6,216 nt of DNA. Origin: Dehalococcoidia bacterium. GTDB taxonomy: Bacteria > Chloroflexota > Dehalococcoidia > SAR202 > UBA11138. Below the pieces are notes generated by a model. The model saw only the letters and a list, made by a program, of their open reading frames with translations, searched no databases and was not told the DNA's origin. The stretch covers positions 1 through 6,216 of the forward strand of contig JAAXHZ010000069.1 of assembly GCA_012270625.1 (NCBI GenBank). The letters run 5' to 3'. The first letter of the stretch is position 1. Each line of letters starts with the position of its first letter. The position numbers and the translations under genes were made by a program. Shown here piece by piece: positions 1 through 6,032 of the stretch.

Positions 1-426
1 ACGCTGGCGGTGATAGAAGCGGCAGCGGAGTTGGGTCTCCCGGTGTGGATCGGGCTCTCCTTGGTGCCAGATGGAGACGAGCTTTACCTGGGCATCCAGG
101 ACAGGCACGGAGGCGAGACCCTTCAAGACACATTGGACGCCATCAAGGACAAGGACATCGCATCGGTATTCATCATGCACACCTCGGTGGACGACACGGC
201 GCCCGGGCTGGAGATAATCAAGAAGAACTGGTCGGGGATCTTCGGCGCCTACGCCCATTTCCCCCGCCGCACCGACCCAACCCCAATGGCGAATCCCCTG
301 GACCCACAGCAGTACCTGGAGTACGCCAGGGGATGGAGTGAGCAGGGGGCGCGGATAATTGGAGGATGCTGCGGCACGAGACCCGACCACATCCGGGCAC
401 TCAGCGACTGGCTGTCTGGCTTCTAG
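1..426 (+). CDS. Homocysteine S-methyltransferase family protein, C-terminal part (5' end outside window)
   Basis: The reading frame is open from base 1, so the gene starts upstream; the GTG at 10 is only an internal codon. The visible 141 residues form the end of a homocysteine-binding TIM barrel. The family hallmark GGCCGT near the end (Cys codons at 367-372), followed by RPDHIRAL, supplies two of the three zinc-binding cysteines that activate homocysteine thiolate. An earlier strand reads IMHTS (about 172-186). Relatives usually have a Cys there (NCT or MHC-type), but this protein has His-Thr, so the third ligand is altered. Family members transfer a methyl group from S-methylmethionine, betaine, methyl-folate or similar donors to homocysteine to make methionine; the donor here is unknown. 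The gene reads in the same direction as the ATP-sulfurylase gene 154 bp downstream, which suggests a sulfur-metabolism neighbourhood. Family assignment is firm, exact substrate is not. Confidence 0.85.
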   Translation, partial: TLAVIEAAAELGLPVWIGLSLVPDGDELYLGIQDRHGGETLQDTLDAIKDKDIASVFIMHTSVDDTAPGLEIIKKNWSGIFGAYAHFPRRTDPTPMANPLDPQQYLEYARGWSEQGARIIGGCCGTRPDHIRALSDWLSGF

Positions 427-540
427 GCAGCAGTCCACCAAGCTGCCGTACTACATCATGCCCATCCCTCGCTCCCTAAGGTAGGAGATCGGTCGGATGC
501 CTCGCAGGTAGATCTTTCGGAGATCCCGCCCTGCATCGGA

Positions 541-546
541 TAGAAT
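541..546 (+). promoter_or_regulatory. Possible -10 element for the ATP-sulfurylase gene
   Basis: TAGAAT (541-546) matches five of six bases of the bacterial -10 consensus and lies 34 bp before the ATG. The best upstream partner, TTCGGA (516-521), matches -35 poorly and sits at a 19-bp spacing. No riboswitch structure was recognised in the 427-580 gap. This is a weak call from inspection only. Confidence 0.25.
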
Positions 547-570
547 TAGTAACAAACCAATCCATCTATT

Positions 571-575
571 GGGAG
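571..575 (+). promoter_or_regulatory. Ribosome binding site fixing the ATG at 581
   Basis: GGGAG lies five bases before the ATG at 581. The in-frame TTG at 569 overlaps this site and would have no Shine-Dalgarno at a useful distance, so the ATG is the preferred start. Confidence 0.7.
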
Positions 576-580
576 CGGAA

Positions 581-2290
581 ATGTCGAACTCCAACTTGAT
601 ACCACCGTTCGGAGGTGACCTCGTCGATCTGGTGGCCACTAAAGAGGTCGCTAACGAGCTTCGCGTGGAAGCCGGACGCCTGCCATCCATACAGATCTCA
701 GAGCGCGCCGTCTGCGACCTTGAGCTGCTCGCTACAGGAGGCTTCTCTCCACTAGACAGGTTCATGTCTAGGGATGACCTTCGTGCGGTCGTCGATGACA
801 TGAGAACCACGGACGGCACGCTGTTCCCCATCCCGATTACGCTTCCGGTCGATGAGGATGCTGGCGTCTCTCTCGACAGTCGAATCGCGCTGAGGGACTC
901 GAAGAACAACCTTCTCGCGGTCATGGACGTCGAGGAGGCGTACCAGTGGGACATCGATGAGATCGCTCAAGGGGTGTATGGCACGCTCGACCTCCGCCAT
1001 CCGATAGTAGCCGAGATGCGCCAGTGGGGACGCTTCAATATCTCCGGCCGACTCCGGGTAATCCAGCTGCCGGATCGACACGACTTCAGCGAGCTGAGGT
1101 TGACCCCGGCACAGACCAGGAGAGCGCTGGAGAAGACCGGGCGGCAGAACGTGGTAGCGTTCCAGACAAGAAATCCCCTCCATCGCGTACACGAAGAGCT
1201 GACAAAGCGGGCCGCCAACGCAGTTGACGGCGTGCTGCTCCTGCATCCGGTCGTCGGACTTACAAGACTGGGCGACGTAGATCATTACACGCGGGTGAGA
1301 ACGTATCGAGCGCTGACCGAGCTCTACTACGAGCCGGACCGAGTGCTGCTGGCGCTGCTGCCGCTCGCGATGCGCATGGGCGGTCCAAGAGAGGCTGTGT
1401 GGCACGCCATCATAAGGCGTAACTTCGGGGCGAACCACCTGATCGTCGGCAGAGACCACGCTGGGCCCGGCGTGGACTCGCGCGGAGAACCCTTCTACGG
1501 ACCATACGACGCTCAGGAGTTGGTCGAGGCACACGCCGACGAGCTGGGAGTCAAGGCGCTCACGTTCACAGAGTTGGTGTACATGCCCTCGGAGCGCAGG
1601 TACGAAGAAGTATCGAAGCTGCCGTCGGATGCCAAGACGGCGTCCATATCCGGGACACAGGTACGCGAAGACTACCTCAACGCCGGAAGGCCACTGCCTG
1701 ACTGGTTTACCAGGCCCGAAGTGGCCGAGATTCTCGCGGACACATACCCGCCCAGACATCGACAGGGTGTCTGCATCTGGTTCACGGGTCTCAGCGGCGC
1801 GGGCAAGTCCACTACCGCCGACGTACTGACGTCGCTGCTGATGGAGCATGGTCGGCAGGTGACGGTGCTGGACGGTGATGTGGTTCGCACCAACCTGTCG
1901 AAGGGACTCGGATTCAGCAAGGAGGACCGCGACACGAATATCCTGCGTATAGGGTACGTCGCCTCCGAGATCGTCAGGCACGGCGGCATCGCAATCTGCG
2001 CGGCTATCAGCCCCTACATCGCCACCCGTGACGCTGTACGGAGCATGATGGGAGAGGGCCAGTTCGTGGAGGTGTTCGTTGATACTCCGCTCGATGTCTG
2101 CGAGTCAAGGGACTCCAAGGGCATGTACGCGAGGGCAAGGGCGGGAGAGATCACCGGCTTCACGGGCATCGACGACCCTTACGAAGCGCCTCCCGACCCT
2201 GAGATTACACTGGACACCGTGTCGAACGGGCCGGCCGAGAACGCGGCGAAGATCATAGACCGCCTGACCGAAGCAGGATTTCTCAGGTAG
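581..2290 (+). CDS. Bifunctional sulfate adenylyltransferase / adenylylsulfate kinase (Sat-CysC fusion)
   Basis: This 569-aa cytoplasmic enzyme activates sulfate in two steps: ATP + sulfate to APS, then APS + ATP to PAPS. Residues 1 to about 165 form the N-terminal PUA-like sulfurylase domain. Residues about 170-390 are the catalytic sulfurylase domain, with QTRNPLHRVH (195-204, the nucleotide-binding HxxH motif) and GRDHAGPG (290-297). Residues about 395-569 are APS kinase, with P-loop GLSGAGKST (403-411), DGDVVR (431-436), the ISPY motif (476-479) and a C-terminal FTGIDDPYEAP segment (527-537). All key motifs are intact, so both activities are expected. Sulfurylase-first order matches the bacterial fusion and is the reverse of animal PAPS synthases. 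The cysteine-rich zinc site found in some bacterial sulfurylases is absent (VYMPSERRYEE at 333-343). Start ATG 581 is chosen for its Shine-Dalgarno. PAPS production points to sulfate assimilation or sulfonation rather than dissimilation. Confidence 0.96.
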   Translation: MSNSNLIPPFGGDLVDLVATKEVANELRVEAGRLPSIQISERAVCDLELLATGGFSPLDRFMSRDDLRAVVDDMRTTDGTLFPIPITLPVDEDAGVSLDSRIALRDSKNNLLAVMDVEEAYQWDIDEIAQGVYGTLDLRHPIVAEMRQWGRFNISGRLRVIQLPDRHDFSELRLTPAQTRRALEKTGRQNVVAFQTRNPLHRVHEELTKRAANAVDGVLLLHPVVGLTRLGDVDHYTRVRTYRALTELYYEPDRVLLALLPLAMRMGGPREAVWHAIIRRNFGANHLIVGRDHAGPGVDSRGEPFYGPYDAQELVEAHADELGVKALTFTELVYMPSERRYEEVSKLPSDAKTASISGTQVREDYLNAGRPLPDWFTRPEVAEILADTYPPRHRQGVCIWFTGLSGAGKSTTADVLTSLLMEHGRQVTVLDGDVVRTNLSKGLGFSKEDRDTNILRIGYVASEIVRHGGIAICAAISPYIATRDAVRSMMGEGQFVEVFVDTPLDVCESRDSKGMYARARAGEITGFTGIDDPYEAPPDPEITLDTVSNGPAENAAKIIDRLTEAGFLR

Positions 2291-2300
2291 CAGGTTCCGC

Positions 2301-2582
2301 CTATCTGTCGGCCGAGTCGAAGGGGATGGCGTTTTTGAGGAAGCGATTGGGGTCGGCGTCGGAAGTGCTGGCAGCGGCGGCGTCAGCCATCCTGTCGTAC
2401 CTGGGGTCGAGCTCGCTCAGTCTTGTGCTGAGCGACTTGTGGAAAGCGACGCTCGAGACTATACGGTGTGTGTTCTCTCCCCGGCATTCACGGCAGGATA
2501 TGCTGTCAGGCGCGTCGAAACCCCTGACCAGCTTGGCGGTCTTCTCGTGGCAGTCTTCACACCTGTACTCGTAGATAGGCAA
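2301..2582 (-). CDS. FmdB-family zinc ribbon protein
   Basis: This 93-aa protein opens with the family signature MPIYEYRC. Two CxxC knuckles follow (C8/C11 and C30/C33), enough to hold one zinc ion in a small zinc ribbon. The rest (about residues 45-93) is polar and probably flexible. The family is named after a putative regulator in the formamidase/amidase gene region and is widespread; its molecular role is generally unknown, and regulation or metallochaperone-like roles have been suggested. The start is TTG at 2582, chosen because the family signature begins exactly there. Only weak Shine-Dalgarno bases (CGAG) precede it, and the upstream gene stops 4 nt before, so translational coupling is likely. 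It is the last gene of the minus-strand operon and converges on the sulfurylase gene with a 10-bp gap. Family call is strong; function here is unknown. Confidence 0.88.
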   Translation of the reverse strand: MPIYEYRCEDCHEKTAKLVRGFDAPDSISCRECRGENTHRIVSSVAFHKSLSTRLSELDPRYDRMADAAAASTSDADPNRFLKNAIPFDSADR

Positions 2583-2586
2583 AGAA

Positions 2587-3003
2587 CTACTCGAAAGTCG
2601 TCTCGACCTGGCCGGATACGTCGAAGAAGCGCTGGACGGTGAGGTGATACCTGGGGAAGCTGTTCAATCCATACGGATTGGACGACTCGACAATGCCGCT
2701 CTCGACATCCAGGGTGTTGAAGGTGTGCTCGGAGTCGGCTCCGTCGTTCTCCATGACATTGGTCAGCAGCGAGCGCCACGCCTCAGGGGCCATGTCCAGA
2801 TAGAAGTCAACGTCGAGCAGCGCGTGCTCTTCGACCTGCGACACGCCGGCGCACTCGAACGCATCGAAGTCCAGCGCGTACACTTGGCCTCCCACCTTCA
2901 CGCCCACCCGCGCCTCGGCGGTGCCGAGACTTCTGAACGCTGGGTCCAGATTAGCGGCAGACCTGACTGCCTCGAACCACTCTACTGAAGGGAATACCGG
3001 CAC
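2587..3003 (-). CDS. SCP2-like (sterol-carrier-protein-type) domain protein, second tandem copy
   Basis: This 138-aa protein has no signal peptide or membrane segment. It starts MPVFPSVEWFEAVR and contains a DFYLDMAPEAWRSLLTN segment in its middle, then FPRYHLTVQRFFDVS near its end. The overall pattern (FPS-EW-AV near the start, a central ARVGVKVGG strand, then FxLDxxxExW and a closing helix) resembles single-domain SCP2 proteins, which usually bind lipids or other hydrophobic ligands; this assignment is by eye. It is a clear paralog of the neighbouring gene at 3008-3451, colinear over its full length. The start is GTG at 3003, preceded by GGAG (3013-3016) nine bases upstream, and the previous gene stops 4 nt earlier. 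It may carry or present a hydrophobic compound to the diiron proteins of the same operon, which is an inference. It could alternatively be an unrelated domain of unknown function. Confidence 0.75.
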   Translation of the reverse strand: MPVFPSVEWFEAVRSAANLDPAFRSLGTAEARVGVKVGGQVYALDFDAFECAGVSQVEEHALLDVDFYLDMAPEAWRSLLTNVMENDGADSEHTFNTLDVESGIVESSNPYGLNSFPRYHLTVQRFFDVSGQVETTFE

Positions 3004-3007
3004 AGCG

Positions 3008-3451
3008 TCAAACTCCGTCCGAGAACTCAGTCTGCACTCTTGAGGACAGGTCGAAGAAGTACTGGAACGTCTGGTTGTACCTGAAGAACAGGTCCTGTCG
3101 ATACTGGTCTCCTGTGACCGACAGAGCCAAGCCGTTCTCGCTGTCGAGATCTATGGTATTGAGCGTGTAGTCGAATGTGGCTTCGCCGTTCTCCTGGATG
3201 TTCGTCAGCATGTCTTCCCAATCCTCGGGAGACATGTCCAGATAGAAGTCGGCCGATTCCAGGTCTGACTCTTCGATCATGGATGCAGACTCGCACTCGA
3301 ATCCCTCGAACACGAGCAGAAAGAGCGACTCTCCCACGCGGATCCCTACCCTGGCGTCGCAAGTGCCGCCACCGCCGCCTCGAACCGACTCATCGGAGTT
3401 GAACTCCCGGCGGACGGCGTCGAACCACTCCACTGACGGAAACAGCGGCAA
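3008..3451 (-). CDS. SCP2-like (sterol-carrier-protein-type) domain protein, first tandem copy
   Basis: This 147-aa soluble protein begins MPLFPSVEWFDAVR, nearly identical to the start of its downstream paralog. Shared landmarks include CDARVGIRVG (about 31-40), DFYLDMSPEDWEDMLTN (about 68-84) and a C-terminal FFRYNQTFQYFFDLSSRVQTEF-like block. It differs by a GGGGG stretch before the first strand and a longer C-terminal end. SCP2 assignment is by pattern and moderate; family members bind lipids or other hydrophobic molecules. The start is TTG at 3451: the Shine-Dalgarno GGAGGAG lies just upstream inside the last codons of the ferritin-like gene, and the homology with the paralog begins exactly here. 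A longer frame from 3508 would add 19 residues overlapping that gene with no homology support. One base separates the preceding stop from this start, so the two genes are translationally coupled. Confidence 0.77.
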   Translation of the reverse strand: MPLFPSVEWFDAVRREFNSDESVRGGGGGTCDARVGIRVGESLFLLVFEGFECESASMIEESDLESADFYLDMSPEDWEDMLTNIQENGEATFDYTLNTIDLDSENGLALSVTGDQYRQDLFFRYNQTFQYFFDLSSRVQTEFSDGV

Positions 3452-3452
3452 G

Positions 3453-4529
3453 CTACTCCTCCAGGTACTGGGCAAGCTCTTTCGGGAACGCGGCGCCGCG
3501 CTGAACACCGATCCACTCTGCCATCGACAGGTAGTTGCGGACCCAGTCAGCCATCATCCGCCTGACCCTCTGCATTCCGACCGTCGCCCCCTCGATGCCG
3601 CCGCCGAAGACTACCGCCATCGGTTCCAGTAGCGCGGGCTCCTCGAGCTCGCGCACGAACACGCGCTCGCCAATGTTCAGGAGACGCTCGAATACCAGCG
3701 CCTTGTCGTCCTTGTGAGTGACCGCGTATCTGAGATGCTGAAGGCTGTACGCCAGATGGCGAGCCTTGTCCTGCATAGAGCGAGCGAACAGCGCCTTCTC
3801 GGCGGGGTTGTTCGCGTAGCGCTCACAGTAGCGGTAGATCGCCATGATGAAAGTGCCACGGAGCAAGTGAAGCAGCAGACTGGTCTCGGACCAGCCGCCC
3901 TTGCTTTCGAGAATCATGCGATTGACCTCACCGCGGCTTTCGAGTCCGAGTCCGCCGCCGTTGGACAGCGCGCGCTTTCTGAACGCCTCATGGTGACGGC
4001 CAGCGTCGAACATGTTTGTCGCCAGGAAGAGCTTGACTTCGTGGTAGCCGAAGGACATGTGCTGAAGCCAGTATCCGATAGTCTCGAACTCGACGTTGGC
4101 AGCCTGGCTCAGCTCGGTGCAGAGCTGGCACATCGCCGCCTCGACGTCGTCAGGCAGAGGCTCGATGCTATCCCAGGGGATGTCGGTGGCCGGCGCCCAG
4201 CGCCGCTGGATCGCCTCTTCGTATAGGTCGGCAGCGTTGTCCGCCCACAAGTCACGCTTGCTGCGGAGCGCTATACCGATCGGAGGGACACCCGGCATCG
4301 GGTATGCGCCCCTGGGCATCCTGGTCTGCTCCTCCCAGTGGTCAGGTATCTCACCGTATAGACCGACGTTGAGGTCGCCGATCTTCAGCCCGCCCTTGCC
4401 GGGCCGAACTCGGGTGCCCCATTGCAGGGTACGCGACATCCACTCCAGAGAAGGCTCCGGCACCTCTACGTTCTCATCGAGGATCAGCCGTCGCCGACCC
4501 CGGACTGGTCTTTCGTTACTCACATCCAT
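3453..4529 (-). CDS. Ferritin-like paralog with degenerate diiron site (putative pseudo-catalytic subunit)
   Basis: This 358-aa soluble helical protein is colinear with the diiron protein at 4751-5845. Shared blocks include DLYEEAIQRRWAPATDIPW (101-119), PLPDDVE (124-130), FRKRALSNGGGL (183-194) and VVFGGG (306-311). The metal ligands differ. Where the paralog has two ExxH motifs, this protein reads D-A-G-R-H (175-179) and D-K-A-R-H (254-258): both histidines remain but both glutamates are gone. The helix-1 glutamates are replaced by Q142 and A144, and the helix-3 glutamate by G225. A normal carboxylate-bridged diiron centre therefore looks impossible. By analogy with the non-metal beta subunits of soluble methane and toluene monooxygenases it may be a structural partner of the intact paralog; an altered metal site is an alternative. 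The ATG at 4529 lies 3 nt after the upstream stop and has no clear Shine-Dalgarno, so coupling is likely. Confidence 0.85.
   Translation of the reverse strand: MDVSNERPVRGRRRLILDENVEVPEPSLEWMSRTLQWGTRVRPGKGGLKIGDLNVGLYGEIPDHWEEQTRMPRGAYPMPGVPPIGIALRSKRDLWADNAADLYEEAIQRRWAPATDIPWDSIEPLPDDVEAAMCQLCTELSQAANVEFETIGYWLQHMSFGYHEVKLFLATNMFDAGRHHEAFRKRALSNGGGLGLESRGEVNRMILESKGGWSETSLLLHLLRGTFIMAIYRYCERYANNPAEKALFARSMQDKARHLAYSLQHLRYAVTHKDDKALVFERLLNIGERVFVRELEEPALLEPMAVVFGGGIEGATVGMQRVRRMMADWVRNYLSMAEWIGVQRGAAFPKELAQYLEE
3456..3462 (-). promoter_or_regulatory. Shine-Dalgarno GGAGGAG deciding the TTG start at 3451
   Basis: GGAGGAG is formed by the last two Glu codons and neighbouring base of the upstream ferritin-like gene. 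It sits four to six bases before the TTG and overlaps the upstream stop region, a typical translational-coupling arrangement. Confidence 0.75.
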
Positions 4530-4532
4530 CAG

Positions 4533-4724
4533 TCAGCCGATCAACTTCGATATTGCAACCGATACGCTGGCGACCGCGACGATAACACCCGTCAGCTGGA
4601 CGAGAAGCTGATTCTTCATCCGCTCTAGATCCGCCTTAGTTGCCAAGTGAATTCTCTCGCCCTCAAGTCGGCTGATTCGATCGGAGTGCTCACGTATACG
4701 ATCAGAATCTGTCATGGTAGTCAT
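4533..4724 (-). CDS. Small coiled-coil protein with one C-terminal membrane segment
   Basis: This 63-aa protein has a highly charged N-terminal helix (about 5-40) with a heptad-like spacing of hydrophobic residues and the sequence ATKADLERMKNQ (28-39). One hydrophobic stretch follows (about 41-62, VQLTGVIVAVASVSVAISKL), then the end of the protein. It resembles the many short coiled-coil plus tail-anchor proteins of bacteria and phages; I do not recognise a specific family. It would be tail-anchored with the coiled coil in the cytoplasm and could tether or oligomerise a partner. The first ATG (4724) is preferred over the second (4715) because GGAG (4735-4738) lies ten bases before it. It sits 26 nt after the intact diiron gene and 3 nt before the degenerate one, so it is co-transcribed and possibly part of the same complex. 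Confidence 0.75.
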   Translation of the reverse strand: MTTMTDSDRIREHSDRISRLEGERIHLATKADLERMKNQLLVQLTGVIVAVASVSVAISKLIG

Positions 4725-4750
4725 GCGACAGTCACTCCAATGTCAACGAG

Positions 4751-5845
4751 CTAGTTCTTCACGTATTCCATCAGCTCCGGCAGGGCGCGCCCGTTTTCAA
4801 AGCGCTCACCGAATCCGGCTGAACGGATACGCTGGACGTACTCCTTAGCCTGTCGCTTGCGAATGGCCAGCAGCTTCCGGTAGCCCTCGTCGTAGTTCTT
4901 CTCGCCGCCGCCGAGCAGCACTGCAAGCGCCTCGCTCTGGGCGGTGTCGCGCGCCGCGGGATTCTGGTTTCCAGCCACCAGCGCGCGTTCGCCCTCATCG
5001 AGATACTCGTGGACCTCTTCCTTGCGCTCAGGCTCAGTCTCGGCCAGGTAGCGCATGTGCATGACACCGAACGCGACGTGTCTCGACTCATCCTGAGCCG
5101 CGAGGCGATAGATTCGCTTTTCGGCCTCGTTGTACGCCATAAGCTCGCCCATTCGGAAGATGGTCAGCACAGCGCCCTCTCCCGATATGTGGAGTCTGGA
5201 AGACATCTCCGTGAAGTCCCTGGAGAGGTCTATGCTGCCGACCACTCCGCTGGTAGTCACGTTGGGACGCTGCATCAGCCCGCCCCCGTTTGCGAGAGCG
5301 CGCTTGCGGAACACGTCGAGGTGTCTGGACTCGTCCATGATCTGGGTGATGAGGAACATTCGAGGCTCGAAGTAGTCGGGCGAGGTACTCGCGACCCAAC
5401 GACCTGGGACGTCCGCGGCGACGAACTCGACCTCAGTCAGGAAGGTGGCAAGCTGGCACTGGGCGCGTTCGACATCATCGGGGAGAGGTCGGATCGTATG
5501 CCAGGGAACGTCGGTGGCCGAGCTCCACTGCCGCTGCAGCGCCTCTTCGTACAGCATGGAGGCGTTGACCAGCCAGATGTCGGACTTGGTGCGCACGTGG
5601 TATCCGCCAATGCGATAGGCGTTGGGTCTGGGAGCGGCCCCCCGGGGCCTGCCAGTCATATTGTCGGACTTCGGCGCCGGATCGCCGTAACTCCCGATCT
5701 GGACGTCGGACAGAGTGAGTCCCTTCTGGCCGTCGGCGGACGCCTTGACGCCCCACTCGCCCTGCTGATCGATCCAGTCGAGCTTGAGACCCTGATCGTT
5801 GGCGTATTCCTGAATGCCGTTGAAGTTGTCGTTGGTCGTGGTCAT
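4751..5845 (-). CDS. Ferritin-like diiron-carboxylate protein (putative oxygenase/oxidase, catalytic paralog)
   Basis: This 364-aa soluble, mostly helical protein has the ligand layout of the ferritin-like/ribonucleotide-reductase-R2-like superfamily. Visible candidates are E138 or E140 in the first helix (FLTEVEF), E172 and H175 (DESRH, 171-175), E223 (SGEGA) and E253 and H256 (DESRH, 252-256). Spacings of about 32 and 30 residues between helix pairs suit a carboxylate-bridged diiron site. Another conserved block is LYEEALQRQWSSATDVPW (98-115). Members of the superfamily activate O2 for hydroxylation, N-oxygenation, desaturation or radical formation; substrate and reaction here are unknown. 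The start ATG 5845 has GGGGAGA five bases upstream. The longer frame to 5950 would begin inside the MITE-like insertion and is rejected. It is the first gene of the operon, and its degenerate paralog lies two genes on. Confidence 0.85.
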   Translation of the reverse strand: MTTTNDNFNGIQEYANDQGLKLDWIDQQGEWGVKASADGQKGLTLSDVQIGSYGDPAPKSDNMTGRPRGAAPRPNAYRIGGYHVRTKSDIWLVNASMLYEEALQRQWSSATDVPWHTIRPLPDDVERAQCQLATFLTEVEFVAADVPGRWVASTSPDYFEPRMFLITQIMDESRHLDVFRKRALANGGGLMQRPNVTTSGVVGSIDLSRDFTEMSSRLHISGEGAVLTIFRMGELMAYNEAEKRIYRLAAQDESRHVAFGVMHMRYLAETEPERKEEVHEYLDEGERALVAGNQNPAARDTAQSEALAVLLGGGEKNYDEGYRKLLAIRKRQAKEYVQRIRSAGFGERFENGRALPELMEYVKN

Positions 5846-5850
5846 CGCGA

Positions 5851-5857
5851 TCTCCCC
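5851..5857 (-). promoter_or_regulatory. Strong Shine-Dalgarno for the diiron gene
   Basis: GGGGAGA lies five bases before the ATG at 5845 and supports this start over the upstream in-frame ATGs. Confidence 0.75.
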
Positions 5858-5878
5858 GCGCTGTATGCCTTGATACGT

Positions 5879-5907
5879 ACTATAGCGGCAAAGTTCAAAG
5901 TTGGGAA
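5879..5907 (-). promoter_or_regulatory. Putative sigma-70-type promoter of the six-gene operon
   Basis: On the minus strand, TTCCCA (5902-5907) and TATAGT (5879-5884) are separated by 17 bp. The -10 box matches five of six consensus bases and the -35 box four of six. Transcription would start near 5872, leaving a leader of about 27 nt before the diiron gene. The -35 box directly abuts the direct repeat that flanks the MITE-like insertion. Confidence 0.4.
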
Positions 5908-5917
5908 TGGGGAGCGA
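5908..5917 (+). repeat. Left 10-bp flanking direct repeat (putative target-site duplication)
   Basis: TGGGGAGCGA, identical to 6050-6059 and in the same orientation, immediately outside the left terminal inverted repeat. Confidence 0.6.
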
Positions 5918-5933
5918 AGAAAATTGCATAAGT
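5918..5933 (+). repeat. Left terminal inverted repeat
   Basis: AGAAAATTGCATAAGT, a perfect 16-bp match to the reverse complement of 6033-6048. Confidence 0.75.
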
Positions 5934-6010
5934 CCCCGATGCGTGGTCAATAGTGTGGCTGGGAGAGGCTCTCACTCCTCACTCCTCTCCACGCACTCCC
6001 CGAAAGCTTG

Positions 6011-6028
6011 TCCCCGCGAACGCGGGGA
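6011..6028. repeat. GC-rich perfect hairpin inside the MITE-like insertion
   Basis: TCCCCGCG-AA-CGCGGGGA can fold as a stem of seven to eight GC-rich base pairs with a tiny loop. It is not followed by a T-run on either strand, so it is not a typical terminator. A second stem ATTGCA/TGCAAT (6028-6033 with 6038-6043) follows immediately. Confidence 0.6.
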
Positions 6029-6032
6029 TTGC

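Noticed and set aside
426..447. GGCAGC/GCTGCC inverted repeat just after the methyltransferase stop, considered as a terminator
   Set aside because: The stem is only 6 bp with a 10-base loop and no T-run follows, so it does not meet the pattern of an intrinsic terminator.
752..1981. 409-codon open frame on the minus strand
   Set aside because: It is antisense to the well-supported sulfurylase/kinase gene, its translation has no recognisable domain, and it arises from the GC-rich codon pattern of the real gene.
3452..3508. Longer N-terminus for the first SCP2-like protein starting at 3508
   Set aside because: It would overlap the upstream gene by more than 50 bp and has no counterpart in the tandem paralog, whose homology begins at the TTG at 3451.
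3714..4226. 170-codon plus-strand open frame
   Set aside because: It is a shadow of the degenerate ferritin-like gene, with no ribosome binding site or family motif.
5846..5950. Longer N-terminus for the diiron protein starting at 5950
   Set aside because: The extra 35 residues begin inside the MITE-like insertion and cross the putative promoter, while the ATG at 5845 has a strong Shine-Dalgarno.
5009..5953. 314-codon open frame on the plus strand
   Set aside because: It is antisense to the diiron gene, which carries clear ligand motifs; this frame shows no family features and runs into the MITE-like element.
6011..6030. Sequence resembling a type I-E CRISPR repeat core (GTCCCCGC...GCGGGGAT)
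   Set aside because: Only one copy is present, with no spacer-repeat periodicity and no cas gene. It lies inside the MITE-like element and is better explained as a hairpin.
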